A stretch of 64,000 nt of DNA from Cristatella mucedo. Its lineage: Eukaryota; Bryozoa; Phylactolaemata; Cristatellidae. The stretch is from positions 622,001 through 686,000 of the forward strand of contig WPIO01000097.1 in assembly GCA_009760855.2 (NCBI GenBank), in the 5' to 3' direction. The translations under genes were made by a program, and so were the position numbers. Positions 48,411 to 59,924 of this stretch are shown here, one piece after another (position 1 is the stretch's first letter; each line of letters begins with the position of its first letter). The notes beneath the pieces are model-generated. The model did not search any database, was not told the origin of the DNA, and worked only from the letters and a program-made list of their open reading frames with translations.

Positions 48411-48705
48411 GCGAATAGCACAGAACGCCTGCCGACGACTAGCACCACCGGTTTATTTCACAACGCACGGAGCAGGGGGAAGTGCCTAGAAAGAGAATGA
48501 ATTCTCTGTGGGCGCTATATCAAAAGTATTATTACTATTATTGTTATTATTAAGCACGAATCTTTTCGCTCCTCTCGCCCACTGGAGTCCCTCTCGCGAC
48601 TGCCCCCATGTCACATATATCACTAACAGCACATCATTCAATGAGAGCTTGCCCAATAGGACGTCGCTGCCTACTAGCACAGCGATCTGGGGCAGTACCG
48701 TCATT
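48411..48705 (-). repeat. Older related LTR (solo or remnant), split by a LINE tail
   Basis: On the minus strand it shows the same blocks in the same order as the 38.9/40.4 kb LTRs: ACTGCCCCAGATCGCTGTGC, GGACTCCAGTGGGCGAGAGG, CCTGCTCCGTG, AATAAACCGGTGGTGCT, TTCTGTGC.ATTCGCGAC. It is much more diverged and is interrupted at 48480-48551. Confidence 0.7.
48480..48551 (+). mobile_element. 72-bp LINE-A 3'-tail insertion inside the older LTR
   Basis: Consists only of the LINE-A terminal hairpin (GTGCCTAGAAAGAGAATGAA..) and TTATT tail. AAG occurs at both borders as a short possible target duplication; removing the insert restores LTR continuity. Confidence 0.7.
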
Positions 48706-49208
48706 TAAACGAAATCTCATTTATAAAATTAATTCCATTTATTTTCAGATGGTTCTTCAACGCTGTCGTAGAGTTTCCATAAAATTATTTTATTGCATCG
48801 TCCACATTGACCTTGTAGCTCTACTGTAATTGGATTTTTTCGTTTTGTGGCGTATTCCCAAAATTGAAGACAAGACATGGCTGAAAAGAACATCAATATT
48901 TGTTGATGCCAAAATATCAATTTAATTAATAGATTTCTTAATTTTTCAAAATTGCAATTTAATTTGAGTTTTTGGTAAATTTGATAAAGCCATCATAACG
49001 AATAACTAACACATTCAAAAGAAATTTTTTTTAAGTTTTTTCTTTTACATATTTCATATCCATAATGAATTTTGGTGCTTAAGTTGTAGTATATTTTGTT
49101 TAAAAATTTCTGTTAGAAATAGTAAACCAGTTAGAAAAAACAGCTTTTTACTGTTTTGATTGTGGACGAAAAACAGCTGTTTTACTGTTTGTTACTGTTA
49201 AACACTTA

Positions 49209-49607
49209 TCAGAAATATCTACCGAGGTAGATGTAAGCGAAGAAATAACTAAAATATAATTTAAAAACCATGCAATCTCTGGGTCTCAAGTTTTTTACAT
49301 CGGCTATCCATTTGATAGAGTATGCTTTTAATCTTATCTTTGCGGGTAAACAACTTGGCGCCTTGGCAGAATACAGACGACGAACCGAGCCAAAATTACG
49401 TTTTTTGTAACCGAATCGCTTTGTTCGGAATAATCTTGTTGTAAGTTGGTTCAAAATATCCAAAGCAGTAGCTCGCCTATCTATAAATGAGCCCAACCGC
49501 CGAAGTTCGTTAGTGCCTGTGAGAAGCAGGCCATCGACTTTTTGACCGCGTCCTTTCCTCAAAAATATTTTCCGTCTAGGGTGGCTACTGAGGCAAGCAC
49601 ACGTCAA
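49209..49607 (-). other. Unrecognised 132-codon ORF
   Basis: A basic protein with Arg/Lys-rich stretches (GSVRRLYSAK, RTKRFGYKKRNFG). No family recognised. It abuts the AT-rich repeated motif at 49120-49200, so it may belong to the same element as the 46.9-kb frame. Confidence 0.2.
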
Positions 49608-49990
49608 AACAGCATATCATTTTCGGTTAAGCTTTTTTGATTGTTTTTTAGCTACTGCGACTTCCAGACAGTACGAATCTATCGGAACAATTGAGGGGGA
49701 TTCGTAATCGTAAAATACTACTTTGAATCGCTCTGCCCACTTGCGCTAGGCGAGCACGCGGAAGCTTAGGAAAATGAGAGGGTCACTGAGTTTTTATATG
49801 AAGAAAATTCCACGACTCTTCGCTATGGAAACGACGTATCTCGACATTGCTGCCGCATACGCATCAGAAAACTAAAGGAAATGTGAGGCAAGCATTCAGG
49901 GGCGGGGCAGTATTTAGTTTCCGGCCATCTCCCCCCGCCAATACCCATCTTACACGCAGGAGGTTGGATTATTGCTTGGCTCGCGGGTGT

Positions 49991-50000
49991 GGGCGCGAAA
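49991..50000. promoter_or_regulatory. E2F-like site just upstream of the RFC5 start codon
   Basis: GGGCGCGAAA (reverse TTTCGCGCCC) is a near-perfect E2F/DP consensus, 6 bp before the ATG, in a locally CpG-rich stretch (about 49900-50420). RFC subunit genes are S-phase genes known to respond to E2F in animals. Whether it lies in the promoter or the 5'UTR cannot be told. Confidence 0.5.
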
Positions 50001-50006
50001 TTCTCC

Positions 50007-50059
50007 ATGGACGTCGATTCAGCGTCTCAGCAGTCTGCTAGGCAACCTAATCTGCCATG
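50007..50059 (+). CDS. RFC5: RFC5 coding exon 1
   Basis: ATG in good context (CTCCATGGA); encodes [17 protein letters not shown] and the first two bases of the Trp that precedes VEKYRP. Donor GTGAGT. The exact NLP-W match to RFC5 plus phase agreement supports this exon despite the 7.3-kb intron. Confidence 0.88.
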
Positions 50060-51915
50060 GTGAGTTGCGCGGTTGCACTGATTGTTTCTCATGCTTGAAG
50101 GAGAGAGAATCTTCACGATTGCGTTGGCGCGACAATTATGGAGCGGTGTGGGCTGCGACATTGGCCTCCGCGGCGCCGACGTGTGCCGAGCGCTCGCAGT
50201 GGTTGTCCACTTATCACGGTTACAGTCCACCTCAAGGAAGCCTGACGTGGAACCTCGGCGGGTAGGGTTGAGAGGGGGCCGAGTGGCACGTAACGAGTGA
50301 CTTTTCGCACGAGAAAGTGCAAGCGCTTGTAAAGTCGAATGTAAAGTGTTGGCTACCACGCGCAGCTCGAGAAGCAAAGTACGCGTTAGGCATGCCACGG
50401 CTGCCGCTACCGCTCTCCTGTACCTCGTCTTTGGAGCTGTTTATGCAACGTAAGTGACGTGTGCGACGGGCTCTGCGCGACTGACGTATCTATGCCCTAG
50501 AGAGCAGACATACTTTCTGACTTCCTGCTCGCAGTGCTTTCCACATCTAGACATGGTAAAAGACCCACCTTTAGGTAGAGTGTAGTTCTCTATTTTCAGC
50601 CGTGCCCAGGCGCTTTATTATTGGCTTCGCACAACTACTATGCTACGTACAGCTATCAATCTGCGGCCCAGACTAAAATTGTGGTTTAACTTTCTCTAAG
50701 GGAATATCGGGATTAATCTGCCTGTGATATACCTAAACCTCCTTGCACAGCATGTACTTTTCACGTTCATAGAAAATCTATTGAACATCGTCGTTAACAA
50801 AGGCCAGTTTTGTAACAGCCACTGTCAAGGCTAATGTTTGTAACATCACTTGCTTGCTCCCGGTCTCAGCCATGATAACACACCTTGGCTGAAAGTATGA
50901 ACAAGTTTCTACTTTCGAAGTATCATAGGCAGGTTCATTTTTAGTATCCATGCACTAATCAAAGGGCAACAAGAAAATAAGCAGTGCAGGAATAGTAAAA
51001 GTCCCTGCTATGATGTTATCAAAATCTGCAATTTAGTAGCCAATACCAGAGCTTGCAGGAAACCTGAAACATTCCTTATCTGCATCATTCGCACTAGAAG
51101 TAAAATGCAGTAGTCGTGCCTTCGGTATGTGATGAAGGGTACCAGCCTCATGACCTGCTAGGCATTAAGTTGAGCTAGTCTTGAGGGAGGCACTACTTGT
51201 GTGCATAGTTGTTGTGTGTGTAGTTGTGGCGATCACTGTCTCTGTAATCCCTTCTTTCTTCGACGTCTGATTACTAGTTTGTGTTCTTTCTAATAATTTT
51301 TTGCGTTAGCAAAACGGCTTTATTCTTCTATTTTCACTGTGGAAGTCACAAATAGTCAAATCACTTCAGTTTTACCTATACAGGCAATTATTCAACTGTG
51401 TGTGCATATTTAATCAGAAAGTATGCATCAACGATGGCAGGAATGTCTGCTAGATCTATCAGCTGCCTTCGACACCATTGATCAGAATGTCCTACTTGAA
51501 CGATTGAGAGAACAACGATCGGTCTGGCAGACGAGGCACTGGCGTGGTTTAAATCGTACTTGTCTGATCGTGTTTAGTTCATATGCTCCCAAAGCCTGGA
51601 ACTGCCTCCCGACCTGCATCAGAACATCCCCTGACCTGACCACATTTAAAAGGAACCTAAAAACACACCTATTTAGGACAGCATTTAGTGGGTCCCTGTG
51701 ATTCGTCCTTGATGTGCTTATGCGTGCTGACACTGTGCATGCTGCCACTAACCACATTTGCATGCTGACCCTGTGCATGTCACCCCTAACCATATTATTC
51801 ATTTCGTTTGTTTTTCAAGCATGATTTTACTTACCATTCAATTGCATTTCACTTTGCAGCAAATGTAAAGCACCTAGAGAGAGATTAAGTTCTCTGAGGA
51901 TGCTTTATCAAATGA

Positions 51916-51950
<35 letters not shown>

Positions 51951-54900
51951 ATCCGTGTTGGATGTCTCACCCACGAGACCGGTCACCTGTGGAGTTCCTT
52001 AACGGTCCATACTCGGTCCTTGCTGTTCTCCATTTATATTCTACCTCTGGGAAAAGTGATTAAGGCCTATGGACAAGGATATCACTTTTATGCTGACGAT
52101 ACTCAGTTGTATTTGTCATTCAAACCGTCAGAATCTGCTGCAGCAACTGCTAAACTGAATGCTTGCCTTGCCGACATTCAATCCTGGATGTCTGAAAATT
52201 TCTTAGATCTAAACGACGATAAACTGAACTGCTGTTCATAGGACACCCTAAGCGTGTGGCTGGATTAGAAGGCTTTGCTCTTCTAATAGGTGATGCTGCT
52301 GTGCGACCATCACCATGTACTCAGAATTTAGGTGTCGTCTTCGACAGCTGCCTATATTTAGAAAACTTTATTCAGAAGACTGCTTCTACAGCTAGCCATC
52401 ACGTCTGATCCCTATCTAAGACTAGGAGCTGTCTTCCACAGTGGCTTGTGAAAGATTCAACTAGCTCCTTAGTTCTGTCTCGGCTAGATTATTGTAATTC
52501 CTTTTTGCCTGGGGTACCGAAAAAAGAAATTAGGCCACTGCCGATGGCTATGAATATGGCTGCAAGGCTAATTTGCAAATCCAAGAGGTTTGACCACGTG
52601 TCTTCTTTGCTAAAAGAGCTAGGATGGCTGCCGATTGATCAACGGATACAGAGCAAAGTTCTTACGCCGACCTACAACGCCCGCCACGGCTTGGCTCCTC
52701 CATACCTAGCTGAACTGCTGCACCAGTTTCAGCCTCATGCTCTCAGGTCCTGTATGGACAATAAATTAGCTGTTCCATTCCTCTGTTTAAAGACCATTGG
52801 CAGCAGAAGCTTTAGCTGTGCAGGTCCTAGACTGTGGAACTCGCTTCCACAATTCTTATGCAACGACAACTAGTCTTCTGCTGCCAACTGTGGCAGATTC
52901 TTTCCAGCGGTCCTGAGCTGCTACTTCCATGCTACTCACCACTTCAACTGCTCTCCAGACTCTGCTATGCCTCCCTCTTTCTCTTTGTTGCATGAGATGA
53001 ATTCTGTTGGCTACCAAATGCATACCGAAAGCCACTTGGGCTGTGAGTGTGCTATACAAAACTCTCCTGTAGCACCCACATGGCCTTTGTGGAATTGCAG
53101 GCGGAGATACACAATCGCTTTTTACCCTTGGTTTTTTGAAAATTCGTAGGTTTATTCTTATTATAGGGTGGAAAAAGACTTTCTGGATGAATTGTAGATC
53201 AGTGTTCATATGATTTTGATTGCCGAGTCTCTATGTCTGTTAATCTAGTGAATTGAGTTCAGGCTCCCTGTAGAGCTGCCTGTGGTAAGAGAAATGGTGG
53301 AATGCACTCGGCCCTATGGTAGGGCTGTACATGGGCAATCATGCTTGCCACAGCAGTTTTGTCTTTATCAGTTGCATCATCATAGTTAGCTGAGGCTCTA
53401 GAGTTTCAATATATACTGGGCCTGCTTTGCTGTACCGATGCTGAAATATAGGCGATGCGACTAGGACTACAAACTTGAAAATGCAATTTTCAGGCTGGCA
53501 ATTTGGGTGCTCCTTTTGCTACTTTGTAACCAAATCATGCATCTCGCTAGGCTGACTGCAGTCGTCGGTACTTAAACTTGCTATTTGATCAGTGACCTGT
53601 CAAGTTTCTATCTTTCAACTAGAATAGCGGTTATGTTTTATGAGGGATCTTGCATTCTCAAAAGAAAAGGATTGTCGCCATGCTTCGCTGCAGGGACATC
53701 GATGTCTAGCTCTCTGAACCCGGGCACCTTGCGGGCATCCTGCAGGCACGTGGCTGAAATTAGTCTGGCATCCCTAATATATGTTGCTAAATGAATTATA
53801 AGTCCATGGGATAAAAGATATTGAAGTAGCAAAAGTAAAGGTCTAATAACCAAACAGCCTCACTTATGTACCAGCAGAAAAGTCCGAGCAGCTAATACCT
53901 CCTGCTTGCAGCAGGCAATACAGGATTGCCTGAAGCAGGGGTCAAACCCACGGGTCATGAAGTGCGATCAAAACCCAAGGGGCTGTGATCGCCAGGTAAG
54001 CAGACTCAGGGCCACCCAAGAAAATGACTTCTTCTAGTTCCCAGGGCATGCCATTTACTAACTACATCAACAATTGATCACAAAGCCCTTCTTGAGCGCC
54101 TCACATATCGCGTGAGCATTACTGGCACTGCAATGCAATGGTTTAGGTCATATCTCGGTGGGAGGTTCTAGAGCATTCATGTCAATGGGCAACAATCATC
54201 AGAGGAGCCTCTAAATTACCTCAGGGCTCTGTGCTTGGTCCACTTTTCCCCACAATTTATAATCTCCCTCTTCCTGATGTAATCGCCAAGCACAATCGAG
54301 GCTTTCATTTTGATGCAGTTGAAACACAGCTGCACCTGTGCTTTGATCCATCACTGCCTTCTTGCATGTCAAGCTCTCAACTCCATTGCTGCATGTAATG
54401 CTAGCATGGCACGTGGATGGTATCAAACCTTCTTAAGTTGAATGACGATAAAACTAACTTACTAGTTATGGGCCGAATCGAGGTGTCCTGTTCCAAACTG
54501 ATCTTTTACTGGACGACCACATCAGCTCCACGGGAAAGTCGGTCTGCTTTGAGTTATATAGCATTGTAAAAATTCGAGCCTGCTTAGGCAGGGATACCAC
54601 ATCCAAGTTGGTCCATGCATTTGTGACATCTCATCTTGACTTCTGTTACTGCATGCTGTTCTACCGGCCTGTGCAATCAGATGCTTACAATTGGTGAAAA
54701 ACTCGGCAAAAACCAGGCTTATCTGTTGTGAGCATTGCAGTTGCCCTATTAAATCGCTTCTTGCCGACCTGCACTAGCTCCCCCGTCATGCAGTGTGTCG
54801 ACTTCAAGGTTTTGTCGTTCACTTTAGGTCCCTTCAATCTCTTGCTCCTGCCTACTTATAAAAATTGCTTCCTAATCAGGCTAGGCATTTTACCACCAGC

Positions 54901-57900
54901 TCTTCTAGCTCAAGTCGGTTAACTCGAACCAACCTCAACTCCTTTGGAGACCGTGCCTTTAATTGCTATGCTCTCAAAGTGTGGAACTCCCGACCGACGT
55001 CATGACATCCTCTGACTTGACGATATTTAAAAAGAAGCTAAAAAGTGCACCTGTTTCACATAGTATTTGCTGGATCCTTATGGGTTGTTCTTTTGTGTGC
55101 TTATGTGAGTCGACAGTGTGCTTGTTATCACGAACCATGTGAACATGCTTGCAATACAGCATAACAAAAGTGCCTAGGAAGAGATTACATTCTCTGAGTG
55201 TGCTATACAAATGTATTATTTTTATTATGGTTGTTATAATCTCAAATACAGGTATAATAAGTTTGTTAAGGCATTAGCTGTGTGTTTGCTTGGTCAGATG
55301 TTGAGAAAGGGCTGAACATGCTTGTATTTGCTATCAGGTAACTTGCAGAATGAAGTAGCAGATTGAATGGCTGCTAGTTTGTGGAGACAATGTTTGACGT
55401 AGCAGTCTTTTTTCTATTTCATTATTCTGCACGATGCCAGACCTCCAACCTGAAGGTAGCCCTAAACAAGAAACGCCTTTAAGGCTGCTGTCTGGAGCTC
55501 TGTGAGAACATATAATTAGCCATTCGCCGGTTCTTGCGTAGCCATGCGCTTGTTACGATTCTGACCGAGTATATATGTAATGTAATGTAATTGTAATGTA
55601 ATGAAATGTATCTCTGTAACTCCACAAAGCTATAACGAATATGTGGGTGTTACACAAGAGAGTTTTGTATAGCGCACTCACAGCCTAAGCAGGTTTCGGT
55701 ACGCATTCGGTAGCCAACAGACTTCTGTGGCACATACTGCAATTCCATGTCGACTTCAAGATTCTGTCTCTCACATTTAGGTTCTTCCATTCTCCTGCTT
55801 TGGCTTACTTACATTAAATACTTTATCAGGCATCGTGCTACCTTCTCTTCTGACTCACGTAGTTTTTCCCAATGAACCTCAAATCCAGTGCGAACCTTTA
55901 GCTCACATGTTCACAAAGCTTGGAAATCACTCTTGACGTCATCTCCCGATTTGACGAATTAAAAAGGAAGCTAAAAACCTTACCTCATAGTATTTGCTTC
56001 ATCCGTGTGAACTACTTTGTGGCACATGCATTACGAAATTGTGCATGTTATAGCTAACCAACGGAAACACTTCTTTTTCAGTATACATGAAGTGCCCAGA
56101 AAGAGTTTAGTTCTCTTTGGACACTATGTGCGTTTATTATTATTATTAGTTTGGTAAATGACAGCATTAATTGTTCGATCATCCTTAATGGTGCTTGGCT
56201 GAAGGTCTTAAGGCAGATTAGCAAGGAGAGAGATGATGTGTTTTTTAGCAGTTTTCAATTGGGTTTTGAGGCAGATTAGCAGGGAGAGAGATGTTTTTTA
56301 AGCAGTTTTCAATGGGGCTGAGTGTTCTGATACTGACATTGTATATTTTTCTTCTGCTCATTAATATATAAGGTAAGTATGCAGTCTGCTATGACGTTAG
56401 CCGTTGTAGGATGTGCAGGTCTCAGCATAGTGTAATATTAGATTTTATGTCATCGGCCACACAAATTTACTGTGTGAATCTATTAATCTGTGAATATTAC
56501 AACTGCTGTATTAATAATGATAATAATAATTAGTATAGCACCCTAATAGTCTTAAGGCAGCATATCAATTGCAGCATATCATTTGGTTAATGATATCGTG
56601 ACACCACTTTTGCATAAGCACACGATTGACATTCATACGGACAAAGCGAATTCTTTATGGTACCGGTAGGTTTTAGGATCTTTTTTTACATGTCAAGTAG
56701 GGTGATGTCGTGACATCAGTTGTCGTGATTTCCTGGCTTTGGTAGTGCAGGAACTGAAGGCACATTCTCCGAAGGATTTGACGTTGGTTAGAGGCACAGC
56801 TAAGGGTCTTGATTCAGAAGACCATGTGGTATTATGCGAAGTCTGGTGAGGAATTTTGTCCAATTGTAAGGCCAGGGCAAGAGAATGAAGTGACTCGAAA
56901 GTTTATGTCAGAATTTTATATGACGCCTTTGCAGGTCGGCAAGAAGTTGTGTACTGTGGCAGTTTTGACTGTTTGACAGGCAAGCCCAGCTGAAGAGTTT
57001 TCTCAACCTGCAAGCATCTTATTGTACGGGTAGGAAAACCTGGCGAGTAGCAATTGCAGAAGTCTAGTCGAGATGTCACACATACATGAACATGCTTGGC
57101 TGTGGTATCCTTATGTAAGCAGGCCCAAATGTTTGCACTGTTACATAGCTGGAACCAGGCAGGATTTAGTGCAGTAAGTCGATCCATCCGTGCACATATA
57201 ACCATGTGGTCATCTGTGCTCTGTTTGACAATCAACTAAGTCGCATAATGTGGCATAGTAACATGACTTAACTTTGCCAGGGCACATTGGGGTTGTAAAT
57301 TGTTAACTACTTGCTTGCTGCAGGGTAGAAAAGTACAGACCAAGCACGTTGGACGAACTCATATCACATAAAGACATACTTTCCACGAGTAAGTCTGCAG
57401 CTTGTATGCTTCAGCAAAAGCCGTTCGTACTAAACATACACTCAGTCTCAAAAAACCCTGCAGTATGGCTGCCGCTTCTGTGACTGTAAATTTGTTCGGG
57501 TAGTAAGAGTGTTGGCTGTGATGCCAGGCAAACTATGCAAAGAGTGGGAAAATATTTATTGACCGCATATCGTAAAAAGAAACATGCTGCTGGTATGTAT
57601 TTGCTTAGTCCCACCAAAAAATTGTATTACCTCTCTTGTCTGGCCAAGTAAAGTGGCCACCAGCTTCTGAGTCGTCGGTCGTCATTGTTGGCCGAACAAC
57701 CCCTCTCAGCCGCCTGCCGGTAGTCGTTCTATGGGGTTCAAATCAGGGGACTGGCTGGGCAATTGCGTCAGCACCAAACAAGGATTCGTTAAAAAGTGGC
57801 TATCACGTGCCCAAGAGAATTAAGTGAGACAGATAAGGAGCCAGGCTTACAAAAGTCGAATCACATGTAGAGCTGAGTGTCATCGTCGTAGCAATGAAAG

Positions 57901-59875
57901 CCATGATTGTGTTTGGCATTGACAGCGAACAGAGATGGAGTAGAGATCATGAAAACAAGAGGCCTAATTAAGACCAAACCCTGGGGTATCGCATACTTGA
58001 TGGGGTCCCCGGATGAGCAACAAAAGTTTATGTCTACACTTTCACATATCTCACTGAGATAGGACTTAACACAGTTAACACTGCCACTCACCCCTGGGGC
58101 TGTCGAGAGGTGCTCCAGAAAGATCTGGTGGGCAATTAACTGGGGTTGTACCTACCCTATACGTGCTCAGTGCTAAGCAATCTGACTGCTGCAGGCTGCT
58201 ATGTTGTCATAGGTATTGTACACCAAGCTAGCTATTTTAGATTATTCGTGGATTTGGCATCATCGTAAACTTAATGAGCATGCAGTATGATGTCCATGCT
58301 GCAACGTGACCAACTGACCACGTCTACCTGCTGGCGAGTGCTTCTGTAGTTCTTAGCGCCTTTCTGCTACTATCGACAGGCAGTGGATCGATAGTGTGCT
58401 AGCAAAAACTGGTATTCATGTGCATTGACAATCCTCTCTGACTGACCCAAAGGGGAGTTAAAGCAGCAAGCTTCCCAACAAACGCCTTCTGCCTTCCTGT
58501 GATTAACTGCCTCAGACAAGGTCTGACATGCCTCTTTACTGTAAGCTTCCTTCTATTGGCTGGCCCTGACGAGGTCAGGGTCAGGCGCCCTCCTGGTCTT
58601 AATCCTGGCTATGCCCCTGCAGCTTGACTAATAATAATAATGCAATTGATAAAGCGCCTTCGGAGAAATCAATCTCTTTCTAGGCGCTTTACGTTTGCTG
58701 CAAAGGGAAATGCGGTTGAATGTGAGTAATATCATGCTTGGTAAACAACATGAATAACATGGTTAGGGGTGACATGCGCAGGGTCAGCATGCAAGTGTGG
58801 TTAGTGGCAGCATGCACAGTGTCAGCACGCATAAGCACATCAAGGACGAATCACAGGGTCCCACTAAATGCTGTCCTAAATAGATGTGTTAACATGGGGC
58901 TGAATGTTGACCTTGCCTGTACCAGCGAACATAGCTAGTGGCTCACTCCCTCTGCCCAGACTACTGGGGCTACTCTAGGCCAATGCATTGGCGGCCACCT
59001 TGCTGATGGAATTCGGCAGGCAGCTAATCAAATGGAGTCAACTGGAAGCATCTGCAGCCTTTTTTAAGCCTAAGCCTAAGCTATTCTCCATGTGTAGCTA
59101 GGTTCTTATGCACCGTGTAGGGCCTATGCCTGTGGTCTTCTGAGTTAGCTGTTTTGCCGGGCCGTATAACGCCAGTATTTTTGGGTTTCTCTTGCCATTA
59201 TACTTCATTCACTTAAAGATTGCTAGCAACAGATGCATCTGCTCGGCAGGAGTGCCGGGTTGTATGACGACGTTAAGTGCCGGAAGCCATTAGCTTCAAA
59301 CAATTTTCCAAACCTGGTTTAGGCAGCAAAAAGTGGCAGATATCAGACAAAAAGGAAAAACTAAAGGATTTCAACCGACGCACGACTGTGTTGCTCTGCG
59401 ATGATAGCTCTATTGGAATCAGCACTTCAGGCGTTCTCCAGTAATGCTACCTGGGTGGCAATGCCCGGTATTTATGTAGGGGGGTCTGCTGGAGTGCGAT
59501 TCAATGTGTGAACCGATGTTGATAGTTGATCCCTTTTTGTAGTTACAAAGTTTACTGCAGAAGACAGACTGCCGCATCTTCTATTCTATGGGCCCCCAGG
59601 CACTGGTAAGTGTACACTGCCAGCTGATGCAGTCGTTGCCTCTGCCACTGCCGCTACTTACGTATTTAGTTTTTCTTTGTAGGCAAGACGACTACGATAT
59701 TAGCTATTGCAAGGCAGATGTACAAGCAGCAAGGGGAATTCAACTCAATGGTTTTGGAGGTGAACCACCCCGAGTTGTCCGAGCTGTATAGACATGTCTT
59801 GTATCTACGCTGACAGCAGTTCTGCTTGCTGAGCTGTCAAGGAACACGTTCGGGGTGTGTGTGTGGGTGTGTGCG

Positions 59876-59924
<49 letters not shown>

